Below are positions 28,201 through 43,200 of a DNA stretch of 64,000 bases, piece by piece. The notes under the pieces were generated by a model, which saw nothing but the letters and a program-made list of their open reading frames with translations, made no database searches and was not told the origin of the DNA. Position 1 is the first letter of the stretch; each line of letters begins with the position of its first letter. Source of the DNA: Colius striatus (taxonomy: Eukaryota > Chordata > Aves > Coliiformes > Coliidae); contig NC_084772.1 of the NCBI RefSeq assembly GCF_028858725.1, forward strand, positions 12,903,048-12,967,047. The letters run 5' to 3'. Made by a program: the position numbers and the translations under genes.

Positions 28201-31200
28201 CTTAACTTCAAGCCTAAAGGTGATGATCACACCATAACAGGTGTATATCTTCTACAGTATATGTTATTGCAGGACAAAGAGCAAATTTAGACATGAACAT
28301 AGACCAATAATTAACAAATGACCACCAAATACAGACTGAGAAAGAATTCAGCCAAAGAGTACAAAAATAGAAAGACTAATAACTAAATAAAAAGTAAAGC
28401 TATTGCCTACAAACCTCTGAAAGGAAAAGTCCTTTATGACAATTGGATTAGAACTCCGAGCTAAAGCTTTTGAGAACAGGGGTTTTACAAGTCATAACTG
28501 AGATGCTCCTTTACCAATGCAGATGCATGAGGTCCCAACAATATGTTCCCCTTTACTTTCAAAGGGCTGCCAAAATCAGTCAGACTCAATTTACATAAAT
28601 CACACGTTACAACAAAAGCATCTGATCTAAAAGCATACGCATAAGAGTATTGCAATAAAAACAAAAGCATAGGAAATAAAAGCTTCTGCAAAGAATGGAA
28701 AATAAAAATAAATTTGGAAAAGATATTCTTTACCCAGCATTATTTTAATCTCAATTAAGTTACAAAATGTATTGTGGAAGGAAGAAACAAGCTACTTGTA
28801 AATGTACAAATTTCAGAATGGTTGTGGTCTGATATGACATTTATCTTCACTCATGAGTAAACACTTGCTAACTCACTTGTGGCTATGCCACTTATGATTT
28901 ATCAGTCTACTCACTCCTGAAGATAAATGTCATATCAAACCTCAGCTATCATGTAATCTGGCAGCATTAACTTACAATGTTCATGCTTTTATGGGCCTAG
29001 AATTCATATTTACCACTGTTTACCATCCTGTAATAGTAACAGTTACAATTTTTCAACAATGTCTCAAAATTTGCATAAGCAATTATTTTTCCTCCCAGAT
29101 AACAAAGGACGTTTTTAAAACTCAGCACGTAATTTTTAAAGTTAATCTGACAAGAATATTGTTCCGTGGAGTATATGTTTTCAAAGAAGCATTGAAGAAA
29201 AATAAAATCAAAAGGCACTGGATCATTTGTCCCACCTGCCTCCCAATTTATTCTGCTTTCTTACTACAGTATTTCACCAAGACCAATTTTGATTTTCATG
29301 ACTGGAAGTCTGATCTGCCATCTAATAATCTGTCTTATTGTGAACATATTTTGCCTTATATCCTGCCTAAATCATATTTTGCTTAATCATATCCTGTTAT
29401 TCATATCTATGCTCTCTTAGACGGCTCTAAATAATTCATCAAAATACTTGGATGTTTAAATCCTTAAAATATTTGCAAATGGGTTTTTATGCTCCCCTTT
29501 AGTCAGTGTTTGACCAAGTTATGTGTGTTTAATTCTCTTCAGCTTTTCTTCTAGCCTCCGTTTTCCAGACTGTCCTTTAATTGCTATCTTTTGTTACTGG
29601 TTTCCAACCATCATTCACTGCCAATATCCTCCTTATATTAAGGTACAGTCCACAAAACTGTGAAAGTTAAGTCCATGATAAAAAAATAATAGGCTGTATT
29701 TGAAATAGGCACATAATTTGTCAAGCATAGGGTTTGTTTCTGTTAATGGATCCCAGACATCTACTGGTCAACAGACACTTTTAATTTTTATTGTACACCA
29801 AATTCCAAGTCAACAACTAGATCTTTACTAGTTTATTAATAGAAACTACTCCTTTTATCCAAACAGTCATCTTTTACTCCTTCATTTCTAAGCTGCCTTG
29901 CATGTAGGACAAAAACAAAATTATTCCCTGTAACTAAAATGTGTACAAATTATGACCTTTCAGTAACAGAAAACTGATGCCAGAAGAACTTCCAGCAGAG
30001 AATTAAAAAGCAAAGGAGAACATCCTGAAGGAACCTAATGCTTGTTCATCATTTCACCTTTTGGGAGCCTCCAAACACTAACACAGTCCCTGGAAAAGTG
30101 TCAGTAAATGTTTTAGCAAATACCATTCTAATGTAACTTAGAAGATGGCAAAACCTCCCCTTTGGATGCTGGGCACAATTTACTGCATCAACAATGGTCC
30201 AGATGTATTTCTGTACATCTTTCCCAATCCTAGATGTGCACAAATCTTTATATTGCTTTGAATATAATTAAATTTGTTTTAATTAAGACAGATTAGTATT
30301 TCTTACTGTTTCATCATTTAAATTTAAAAATTGGCTTCAACTTCCAAGAGAATTTCTCCTTACAATTCAGTGTCAACACTATACAAGAAGTGCTAATTGA
30401 TCTCCAATACTCATCAATCTATTTACATCTTCAACACATTAAATTAAGACCATCTCTTATCTGCTGTAACATCCAGAATAAGACAGGTAACATCTGCATA
30501 TATAAGGCTATATAGAGCTCCTGCACCCTAAGAATGACAATTTAGACAAACTTTGAACATTGCACTCAGAACAATTAAAAAAATTGATTGCTAGCTTATC
30601 TCATTAGTGTCTCATCAATAAAATATTAGCCTAAGATTAGTCCCCTTTTTCCTAGCTAGACGTAGTTACCACTACTAACAGCACCATTTAGCTCTTCAGA
30701 GCACACCTTTTTCATAGTGTTGGAACAGGATTCCTATACTTTACAAAACATATAAACAGTCTCCTTTTCCATCTCCACTAACACCATACATTTTAATGCT
30801 GAAGCCTCCTTTGCACAACCTACACGGTGTGTACAGAATCCCACGTTGCAAAATTCTTCAATGTAACTGCAAGAAGTATCACCACATCTGATCCTTTGGA
30901 AAAACAGAAAATTTAAAGGAAAGGAAAAACTAACAGATTCTCCACATTTTAAAAGAAACTATAGTACTGTAAACTGGCTGGTATGAAAGGATCTATATTC
31001 CAAAACAGGCTTGCCCTTCTGCAGCTGGACAGTTTGCAAAGCCAGCTGGAACTCTCTCCAGTGAGCTTCAGGCTTGGAAAATCTGGAGCTCAGCCAGTTT
31101 CCTCCATCAGTGCTGGCCACCCTTAGGCAAGCCAGCTGTAATCTTCATCTTCCGGACAAGTCCCAGGCAAGATGGCCAGCAGCTCTTTGCTGTGCTCTGA

Positions 31201-34200
31201 TTTTGGGGAGCACTAAGAAGTGTGAAGAGTGTGATCATTGTCACCACAAAGAAGTCAATACTTACGAACAATTACTAGTGTGATATGGAGATTCTGCTGG
31301 GTTGTCTGCTTGGAACCTGAGCTGATGGTTTTCATGGTGTATCATAGTTTTTTCTATGCTGAAGTTCTTACTGTCTGATGCTGCTTTTGTCTGTATAGAA
31401 CTGTATTTCAGAGCTATTAAGAAGTGCCTGGTTAATGTACTGTTTGGTTCTATTAACTAATTATGAATAAACTGAAAGCAAGTACAGAAAGTCAGTTTTG
31501 CAATAAAGTAAAAGAAAAAATTTTTAATGTCTTCACCCCGGAACAGTATTAAGGATCATTTTGCTCTGTGCAGTCTTCTACCTTTTGAAAATGTAGCAGT
31601 GATTTGATGTAGCCATTAAGATGACAATTTAGTCCTAGACCTGTGACTGATTTACAGACAGAAAAAAGCCTTCTTTTGCCCATCAGATCAATCTCCACAA
31701 TATACACATTTAACAGTTTTCAGCTCCCTTATATTGCATAGGTATATTGAGTAAGATGGAGTAACTCTTCACCTTGCTTCTGTCTACTTAGGTTAACATC
31801 ACAACTGCTTGCTTTAAGTATGCATTGACATGTGAGAGATTCAGAAGTTGTCTCTCCCATAAATTTGGCTTCATGCCATTCAGAAAATATTCTGCCATTC
31901 AGAAAATATTCCACCAGAAATATAGTCATAACAGTAAGAATTCCTGTGGACTTACACCTTTTTGTTCTACACTAGTATTTCTCAAAAGGTGGGCTGCAGC
32001 CTGATAGGCACGTGAGTTTTTTAAGTTGACTGCAAAACATTGGGAAAAGCTGTGCTACTTGGCAGTAGGTTACTCCTAAGACTGTGCCATGACATAACAC
32101 TAGACTTTCTGGCTGTGAACGTTTAGACTTGTAAGGAATCTGCCATTTACTGTCAGAAATGTGCTTTCCCCAGGACAGGGAGTAATTTTTGCTGACTGCT
32201 GAGTAATTACAACCATTTCTTGCTCCTTCACCTTGAAGAACTAAAGTTAGTGTCAACTAGGTCTTATGAAACATAGATGAACCAAAAAGAAGTCACAAAA
32301 AATCTAATGAACACTCTTGTAACTAATAGGCCAGAAAGGGTAGGCAGAATCCATCTAAGAAAAGAAAGAATGCCAGTGGCTTGACTAGAAAGCAGGTGAG
32401 TTACAAGCACAAAACATCCAAATGTCTCATATTGTAAAAGCCAGAGTCAGAAGTCTTAAAAGTCTTAGTGTAAGATGTTCTTACACACTAAAACTATGCT
32501 TACTAAAGGATGGTAAAATTATATTAATTTCACTTTCAATTTGGTAATTTAACCTGTTTGGCTCAGGTGGCTCAGACTGGATACTGCTCTTTTAAATTTA
32601 AAATTAAAGGAAAAGAAATAGTCTTTCTCCACACATCCAACAAATTGTTCATATCCTTCAGAGAGCCTACAAACTCAAGGATAGATCACTGTAAGGTTTT
32701 ATGTTATCATATGTGCATTTCTGAAACTTGACAGTATAAAATTTTTCTACCTCGATACACATTCTGGAACTTGTTGATTAGATTTTGAAACCTAAGTCAA
32801 GTACTGTACACATATATACACAGAAACCATAAAGACACTCTTACATCTTTGCTTGAAGGATGATAATGCCTGTGTAAACTCAAGACCTTGTAAAAATCCT
32901 AAATATATTTTAATTACCATTGTAAACACACATGCAAAATCCTATACAACAATGGGATAAATTCACCATGCTCTCAATAAATAACTGGCTGCATAGTTGC
33001 CTTATTGGTAGTGTCTTTGAAATTAATGAGTCTAAGCACATAACACTCCGACACACACAACAACGATATATTTCAGTAAATAGCAAAGAATGGCACCATT
33101 TCTAAACAAAAGATGTTGGTAAAATACAGCTATTCTTCTACAAGGTTTTATAACTATGTGTAGAAGAATTTAAAATGAGATAGAGTTAATTTTAATGCAG
33201 ACTAATTATGCAAAGCAGCATACCTAATGACATACTAAAAATTATACTCTTGCCTGTAAGTCTTGAAAAGCTTTCTGTTCTACATTTGTAATTAACTCAA
33301 ATTCCACTGTGCTCATATAACAATCACTGTATTCCAGACATAAAGGCCAAGAGTGTGCTTTCTTAAGTTCAAGCTATGTTAATAATGTCGTCTAATGTTT
33401 GAACATGCATGTGAACTGTCATAAAATGAGGTACGACTGTATACCATACAACATGATACAAACAAACATTTTCTCAAACAAGCTGCAATAAAAAATAACA
33501 TTGAAAACTGCTATTCAGTTTAAGAGATTCTCTTTTATACTACAGTACCTACCAGTTGAGAACTCTGATTTGACTGTACCACCTTAACCTGAGGAGGCTG
33601 CACTGTATTTGATACAGAGACTGTGCAAATGTTGTTTGGTTGCCTTATTCCTATTGTCTGTGTTGTGACAACAGAGGAAATGCTTCCAGAGGCAGATTGA
33701 GGTATAACTTGTGATAGCTTGGTTTGTTGAAGTGACTGCTGAGACGGCTGTCCTTGCAAAACTGAATGTTGACTATTCAGTAAAGATTGTCTCAATGCAG
33801 GCAGACTTTTCTAAAAACAGAAGAAAGTTTATAAAATACCAGATTTAGTGGGTTGACAAAATTTTGAAATTTGATGTAAACATAATTAAAAGAAAGCAGT
33901 TGTCTTTCAAAATTTACTACTCGCCTATTTGTCAAAAAGAAATAGGACTAAACGTATTTTGGAAGAGGGAAAGTCTTTCAATCTGGATTTAACACCCCTG
34001 TAGATTTTCCAGCAGTAAAATATAACACTCCACTTCTCAAGACTATCTAGAACTTGTAGCTTAGGTCTTTGGAAGGGAAAAAAAAATGAAACCAAGGAAC
34101 AACCCTATTTCCATTACTAGAAGTAGTAAGCCGCACCAATTTACTCCTCCTGACATGTCTCCAGTACCTAGAACAAGATGATTTAACAGTTGATGCCCTA

Positions 34201-37200
34201 CAGCAATAGCTGTTTACTGTATTATTACTGATCTAATGTATTCTGACTGGATTAGAAAAGTGTAGTATTGTATGCTTCGTGTTCAGACCAGTTCAACCAA
34301 AAAAATACAGTTCTAAAAGGCTATACTGTACCTTCACAAATAAACTTTTTACTTTTCGAGTAGTAGTAGTGTTCTTTTGAAGTGCTCCCCCCAGGGCAGC
34401 TGTAGAATGCAACAGTGTTTTGCCCAAGCTACAGTTCTTTCTAAATTTCTAATATTTATTTAAAAACTTAATGTCTGTTGCCAAGAAAGGACTTCAAAGA
34501 AATGAAACAAGTTAAAACTTATCATGACGCTAGAAGTGACTGCAGTATAAAAGCAGGGAAAGGCACATATAAGGGTTAATGATAACTAAAAAACAGTTCT
34601 AAAAAAAAGCTGAAAGTAGAGAAGAGAGGAAATCTCCTCTAAACTGAGAAGTTTTGGATTAGGAAAAGAACAGTTTTTAAATCATAGCTGTGGTTTAGTT
34701 GGGGCATAATTGGACATGCTTTGTATGTTTCTGTATAATCTTGCATATGGAAGCTATTGTAGCTAATATACTAGAACCAATTAAAAGTTCAATTTAACCC
34801 CACATATACTAACTTAGGACACAACAACAAATCCATTTGGTATCACATTAGAACTTCTATTAAAGATTAGTTCCAGATTACAAGCAGGATCAGTTTGTCT
34901 AGTATTTCAAGAGCATTATACACTTCACTTTTTCATAATCACTGTTATACGTGCATTGAAAGTTACCAATGACTGAAATGTAGATTACAAAAATAATATG
35001 GGGAACAGTTATTAAATTACTTGAATCATTCTGTAAAAATAACTTGTGACTCTTCCAAATGTGCATGTTGTACTTCTTCACAAAGAATTACATACTTCCA
35101 CAGAAAAGTATATGCACTGTAACAGTAAAGGATTACTACAGAGTAGATAATGAATGATTTTCAAACTGGGAAGTACCTTCTTTTTTATATAAATCTAAAT
35201 ACTACCATGTTCTGGATCAGGGCTACTCAAATAGTGGACTCCAGATCAGCTCTAGACAACAAATCTAATTTTGCTTAAATCTAAACCAAGGTCCCAAACA
35301 GATGGAGTCTCCCTCCTGTTGGAAATCCCTATTTCTTACCATTCTCTCAGCCTGTCAAGGCACAGTCAGCTGCCAGCACACAGACACAGCTCACAGCCAC
35401 AAAAGCAGTAAGCAGCACCTGGATGGCTTGACAGAGACAGAGCCTGCACGTGACCTCCAGCAAAATTTGAGTAATCCTCCTCTAGACAGGCAAAGTAAAT
35501 TCAATTTTTCAAGTATATTCTAAAACTTAATGTATTGACATTTGCATTGAAATAAACTTATCTAAATAATATATGTATTACCTTAAGGAAAGGTACAAGA
35601 TATGGCTGAGGAGATGATTTGAGTTCCGATTGAAGGCGGCCTGTAAATTCTTCTGGATCAATCTTTGCATCCTTCAGGAATTAAAAAAAACCATCAACAA
35701 CTCAATTCAGTTGTTTGGTTGGGTTTTTTTGTTTTTTCAGATAATGTATAAGTATATATCTCTAGCTAAATAGGCTAACATATCAAGAAGAACTTAAAAA
35801 GCTGAAGTCCCTCAGCTCCTCTGTATCTACAAAAGCTTTTTGTCAGGAACTAATTTATATCTAATATATGCAATTTATATGTAACATGCCACTCAGAATT
35901 CAGGGAGTTCCCTTGGGGATGCACAATGTAAGACACGAGATCCCACAAACATTTAAGTCTTTTTTTGGGGTTCTGTTCTCTCAAGTAACATTTACACAGT
36001 GATTTATTTTTAAAAGTATTAATAATTATAAAAGGGGTTGTTGAAATAATCTTACAAACTATTATAAAATGTCAGCCCTTGTAGTGAGAAAGTATCTTTA
36101 CTTAATTCCAAACCAATTTTGAAGGTTCAAGTTAACTTAGTAGAATGTGTACATGGAAAACTATTTAGGTAAACACCACATGCATATAGAAGTATACATG
36201 TAAGTGTAGATAAAAATTTTTGTCTATATAAATATGTGCATGCATATATATAGGTGCATATACCCACCAAATATATAGTAACAAATATATGAAATATATA
36301 TTTAGTAGTTAATAAACAACAACTCTAACTCAGGTTTATTTTATAATACTTCTAAAGTATTATTAGCTACAATCCTACATTTTAATAGAAACATTCATCA
36401 GCTTTCCTGGATTGATGTAGAAAAAGAACAAAAAAATCCCACAAAACCAATCTTCAATAAATGTATTTATTATATATGTTTTGTTACTTTGCTTAAAGTA
36501 CTGTAAGCAACCTTACTTAGTCTCTCAGTTTTCAAAAGTTAAACCAAGTTTTTATAGGAATCATTGAGTATTAGTGTTGAAGGGCTCATACTTGAAAAAA
36601 GTCTTAGGCTTGTCTACAACACACAGGTTTCTCTGTCAATAAATTCAAAGAAATATATATCAGCTACTTTTAACTCCAAAATCTTCATAGACTACACTTA
36701 ATTTCTTTTAAGAAACTTGACCATTTGACCAGCTCCACAGTAACATCCATCCGCAATTCATTTCTGAAATTCACTGAAACATCTGTTGCACTGGAGACTA
36801 TAGTAAATGAGACTGTTTCTGGGCCCAAAGACTCTGTCAAGTCGAAACACAACTTTACTTCTTGAAATGTACTTGCAGTTAAGGCTCCATGCAGAGACAT
36901 CTCTCTGCAGAACTGCCTGGACTTGACAGCTTAGCAAAATACTTCTCCTTCAGTCCTAGAAACTATTAGCCCATTGTAGAGGCATATATTTACCTTCATT
37001 CTGTTGGTAAATATCCAATAGCTTCTTACTGTTTCAGAAGATAATGGTTTGGAGAAAAGAAATTTCATGAATCCTCTAAGAAAAATCCTGTATTTTACTC
37101 TTTCTAAGTAAACAACCAAAATATTATCTATCAATACAATGTTTTTGACAAATGCGTAATAAATAATTTGTTTCATTTCCCCTTTCAGAAACTAAGAGAA

Positions 37201-40200
37201 AGTCTATCTGGAACAGATTCTTTTAAGACATCTAATGTGCAGAACATTTGCCCTTTGATGTAGCCCAATTCACTTTTATTACAGGAAGAAAAAATTGTAA
37301 AGATCAAAGCAATAGTTTTCATCACATGTGATAACAAGCTCAATAGATAACTGACAAAATGAAAGACAATGAAATATTTACCAACAAATCTTGAACCAGA
37401 GCTTTCACATTACGGGATGTTTCTGGAGATGGTGAATTATGAGAAGCAAGTTTTATAAGGGTAGCTAAAAAGTTTTTGCATTTTTTCACATTCTCTTGCA
37501 TTTCCTGCAAAAATCAAAAAAACCAAATATCAGATCCATGCTATGTTTCAATCAGGATCAATGCATGCTGTGATCACTGTAAATAGGGAAAATGATTAAG
37601 TCACTCTCATTCAGGCAGGATATATTTGAAATACATCTGCAACTATTTTATTATTGCTGCTAGTTATCTGCCATATCCTTTACTTCTTTATGTAACTGAA
37701 CATCATACCATACAAACACTAGCAAAAAAATCAATGAAAGAAATATATTTAATATTTTACAGTCTGTTTGGATAAAAATAACCTTAAATATGAGAAGTAA
37801 CACAACAATCTGTTAAGAGATGCATTCTCCTTTGAGACGCCCAACATGCAATGTACAATGTTGCCCAAGCTATCTTAATTTGCTAAATTATTGATTCAGT
37901 ATGGTTTTGTACAAAGCAGTGAAATCAAATTAGAAATAGTTTTCAAACAAAATAATATCTAATCTTTTCTTCATTGATCACAGTCCTTTGTTCCTGGCTG
38001 GGCCTAAACCACCACAGTTACTAGGAAAATAGATGTTCTGATTTTTTCAAGACAAGGTTTTTATTTGGTGGAATTACTCAGAGAAACAGAAACACCACAT
38101 TTCAGTGTAACCTCAGTTTTGAGGTCCAGTAACATGATAACAATGAAATCCATGGACTAAAGGCCAGATTGTTTGGTCTACTGAAACAGAATAGTTCTTT
38201 TGCTACTGAGACATACACGGCAGCACAGGGAAAGCTGACCATAGGTGTTTTCCCTCCTCAGAATTTGTGTCCTGTTTAGTTGAAATGAGGAAGAGTTTCT
38301 TGTTTGCTCCATTACAGGAAGCATGCTTGCATGAATAAAAAAATTCTTTCTGCTTCTGAACAGACCTGAGAAGTTCATAAAGTACTAAGAAACCCAAGTA
38401 TCTAGTATTTTAAAACTTACCTGTGATACAACTGTAGTTCCAGGTACAGGAGAGCTTGGTATGACCTGGGGCTGTGCTGGTACTTGTGCTGTTGTATGAG
38501 GTGGAAGTGGCAGCCGAGGCTGACCCTGGTTTTGTGCTGATGCTTGAGTTTGTCCACCAGTAATTACTGCAGGCTGTTGAGAAGCTGATGTTCCAGTTGC
38601 TACTGTTGTCTTGAACAAATTTTGAGCATTTGTTGTAGCTACTGTGACCTATTAATATTTTATGTTGAAAAAACAGGAAATTACCTTCTTTTAATTCCTT
38701 TAATCAATCATGAAGTTCTTGAAAGCCTGACAAGAAAAACTTGTTTGCTTTCAAATACACCCTTATTGACAAAATAAAATCATTGACTTTACTTACTTTT
38801 AATAACTCTATTTTTTACTCATTACTGAACAGTTAATGTCCTCATTTAAAGTTCTTTTTATTACAAAAATAAACATATTTACCCTTTAAGATCACCATGG
38901 TGTGACTTCAGTAATTCAACTTTCTGTAAATTTGGCTCTTAATATATACAGGATAATTCCCAATGATCTATGGTCATGTCATCAGGTTTACAATTATCTA
39001 TACCACAGTTACAGTGATTGTTCAGATCCAGTTAGTGCATAAATGCACTAATGTAGCTTCCCAACCTAATCGGAGCCCAGCAGCAGCATATATGGCTTTA
39101 CACCACTGCCCAGCCCTGGCAGACAAAACCATCCTGGACATAGCTGCACCACACATAAAGACCTTGCTACAGACTTCGCTCTAGAAGGCTGAAAAGCTTA
39201 TCAGGCTGCACAGAGCACCACATACACACATCCCATCCAGTTCAGCTCCCACACTTTATCCAATCTAATACGCTACCCTTCCAAGTGCCAAAAAGTTTCA
39301 GCTACATTAAATCGGACTGTAGAAGCTAAAGAGCTCAGCCAGGTAGTTTGACACACTGAGCAGAAGCTAGCAGGACCTCTCTGACTGTAGAGCTTTGCTC
39401 AGTCATGGGAATTGACACAGAAGCAGTTGAGCCAGGCACCTGCACTGCAAAGCCACAGGTGATGCCATGGATCCTGCTGCAGCAGTGACCACACAGCAGA
39501 TAGCACAGCTCTCCACAGGGAACACACTTAGTGCAGCATGCCCACCACTGAAACGCTATCTATCTATGGTATATTCTCACTACTTACTGTGGTGTGAGAA
39601 AGAATAGAGCCTCCTGGCAGAGTCGCAGCAGACGTAGCACTGACAGGTGTAGCAGTTGATTGAACAACTTTGGCTTGCACTGGAAGTCCGAGGCGGACAG
39701 TCGATGTGGCTACAGAAGTTGGTTGCTAATAAAGGAAAATCAGACATTTTATTTTTTCCTCCTTTGTAACCTGATTTCAAAAACATTTTAATAATAGTGG
39801 TTACATGAACAATCATTATTAATGCTCCAAAAATTCCAAAACCAATAATATGATAGTAAATATATATTCACAAATATATAAGCTTTCTGATGTTCTATTG
39901 GCTCTTTTGGTATTTACCAGTCTGCTCTAGTCCTTTTTCTTTAAGAAAAATAATATGAAGAGAAAATTCAGAGAGCAGAAAAATATTTTCAAAATAATTT
40001 CAGATTAAATTGTATGGCAACTAAACTTGCACAGAAATTAAGTTTAAGCATTTGGAGAATCTGTGTCATAGAGGGCACACTCTGTAACCAGATAGCAACT
40101 GAAACATTAAGTGCAGACAAAGGAAAATAACTGGCTTACAGCCTTGCACTCAGTAGCATTTTCTACAACTCAGTAAATTTCTTTCATGCAGCAAACACTG

Positions 40201-43200
40201 TTTTTGTAGTTGGGAAATTGAAATCTCTTATCACATAAAAGAATAAAATTTAGAAATAAAAAATGTCTCCAGGAAAGCTGCTGTTTAATTCTAAAGGAAT
40301 GTAATTATGGAATATATGTATCACACAATATGGCAATTATGACAAAAAGGGAAACACTCATTATTAAAAATGGAAACCCCGCTGGTCTCTTAAAACTTGC
40401 ATTTTTTAAGATCTGAATTCATATACACACTCAAAAGAGACAAATTTTCTAAGTGTCTGGAGTAATAAATCATGAACAGTGTTATTTATCACAAGACAAA
40501 ACTAGTATTTCTTGATTAATATTTTACGTTACATGTCTCCCTAATAAATAAAAAACAGCCTATTTTAAGATTCTTACATTGTCTATTAAACCTACATAAA
40601 ACACCTCTTCAAAAACCATCCAGTATACTTAAGAAATCTCCAGAAGGAACAAAAGCCCAGGGAGACATTCAAAGCCCTAAGCATTCCTTACCAATCAGTC
40701 CAGGAACATTGTCTACTGGATATCAATCTTCTGTATTTGGGGAAAAAAAAAAGAAGAAGAAAAAAAATCTACCTGGCATCTAAACAAAACCTTTTTTGTT
40801 GTTGTTTGGAGAGCTTTCAAGATTTTAAAACTCTTGCCTAGAGATGGCTTCTATACCTAGACAGCCTAGAGGCAATAAACAATATCAGGAATAGGTAGAA
40901 TTGTCTGGTTTTTGGAAGAAGGAACATATAAGCTTTTTCTGGTTTAAAATACTGTATGTCTTTTTTCCATTACAAAGAAGATCATTTGCTTCCATTTTCT
41001 TTAAAAACCCAACTAGTTGAATTAAATTATATTTATCTGCTGAATGTTAACATTTAAAAACATAAATACTGTGTATCTTGTTATTTTGCTTATAAACAGT
41101 GTTTCCAACCTAAAAAACACAGCATGCTTGTGATATCTGCCCCCTTCTTGTCAGTAAGTGCTTCCAGAGGTGAGGATTTACAAAATAAGTAGATAACCAG
41201 GCAAACTTCTGGCAGCCACTCAGTTCCAAGAAAGATCTGCAGCCAGAAATCCACAAACACATAGCTATAGACTGCTAGTTAGAGAATTTTTCTTGGCTAA
41301 TAGATGCCCACAATTCATCAAAGGAATATAACTAAAACCAAAACTGCATACAATTAAAATACAAAATTTCAGTATGATAGTGTATTTTACAACTAAGTAT
41401 GTATTCCACTGTGCCACACCACAGAAGCAAACTGTGCAACACGAAGACTAAACTCACTCTCAGCTTTAAAACTCAATAGTGAGAAAAGTCTTTGATACAA
41501 AATGGCAGTAAAATCTATTAATGTGTTGGATATGAAAAAAAATAGACTTACCACCAAAGAACTGCAAGTAAGTAATGCAACAGTTTACTAACATTAGAGA
41601 AACTCTTCAATATCATAGAAATGATCTTCAAATGACAGCTACAAATTGCTGATACTATGAGGGCTCCTAACACAAATGTTTTAAGAAGAAATGGTAAAAA
41701 CTTCAGAAACAAATAGCTGTGCTTTCTAAGAAAGGAAAGCTGTAAACAGATCTCATGAGAAATCCATCAAAAAGAAAACAAAAATGATCAACATCATATA
41801 AAAACCAAAAAAATCCCAACCCAAAGTTCTGAGCTCCCACTGGGACAATACAAAAGAATTCATGATGTTCTTTAAAGGAAATCTGCTAAGGTTTGTTGTG
41901 ATGCTATTAGATTCCAAAATTATCAAGAGAGGCTTAGGAAGAAATGTATTTTCAAATGTACCAGTATTATTTTTTATTAGACACACCACACACGTTTACA
42001 TTTCCTAAATACATGAAAGCAATGTTTAAGAGGCTTTTAACCTGTAGTCAGAAACTAACAAGCAGGAAACTAGAACACAAATTAATACAGTGTATAATCC
42101 ACTATCAATCTCCATAGGGACACTTAAGAATATTTAAGATAGCCTTTTGTATACAGACTTGAGCTGGCTCTGACCACACAGAGAGATTAGAAATTTTAAA
42201 TGGAGCATAGCACAGTGCTACTGTGGAAATAAGCATTTCAAAACAGAGCTGGCTCACCTCTGGTCAGCTTGGAGGAGGGATATCCTAAGGTTCATTCTGC
42301 CTGCAAAAGTCATGCAGATAATGCCAGGGACTCCAGTTTCAAGGTGCAACTAGTTGCTTCCACAAAGGCAGTCAGTATACGAGAACTGTTCATGGAAGTC
42401 ACTATGGAATTACCCTGTGTCTTGTAAATTCACCCCCTTAAACAACTACATCTTCACTTTCCTACCTAGACCTTCTCCCTAGAGCTCTGGAGGCATGAAC
42501 AGAGAGGCAAAGCTCGAGGCATAAACAGGATCGAATTGCACTGTACCTGCTGTGCACAAACAAGTTGCTTCTATATTTGAAGGAATATACAAAGCTGCAT
42601 TTGTAAAAGCACGCCACTTGAACACAGAGAAAACACATCAAAAATATCATGGGATAATCTCTCACTGCCAAGGCAAGACTACACCAATTTTAGGGACTGT
42701 ATTGTGTATTCACAGCTTTATAATATGAAGATAATATAAACAGCCACAGGTTAGTTCACCGATATATGTAAACCCTTGACAACAGGTTTGTGGTATACTT
42801 GTGTTCTGCACTATAGTACCACCTACTGATGAACACTCAGGGTACCAGCAACACCATCTCTACACTACAAAGCAAGAGAGCCTACTTTTTACAAGTGTGT
42901 TGCATATGCATATGTGAGAAGGTGCTGGAAGCTTCTCCAATGTCCAACAGAGCAATTCGCTAGTGAAATGGCTAGTCCATCTATAATCACTAGGATTCAT
43001 CCAAAGAATATGGTGGATAAAAAGGAACTGAATTTTGTTGCTACAATTAGATTCTAGTCCTGTCTCAACAGCTCAGTACTTGTGCTGTATGTCAACATAG
43101 ATGATGTGTTGTAACCAATACTCTTATGCCATATATTTATGAGTGCACAACTTGAAATGTAGGGTTTGTGACCAGCAGTGGTTACGGCTGCAACTGAGGA

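Larger units (their letters stand above)
25329..33552 (-). other. TAF4-like intron 7
   Basis: About 8.2 kb. Contains a (TG)n microsatellite (25485-25498), a foldback element (28830-28937), a possible old CR1-like remnant (29520-29665), a GC-richer patch near 31020-31240 and a 19-bp tandem duplication (31874-31911). No gene seen. Confidence 0.8.

Noticed and set aside
28991..29386. 131-codon plus frame in intron 7
   Set aside because: No family resemblance and AT-rich codon use; the opposite strand is also partly open. Treated as chance.
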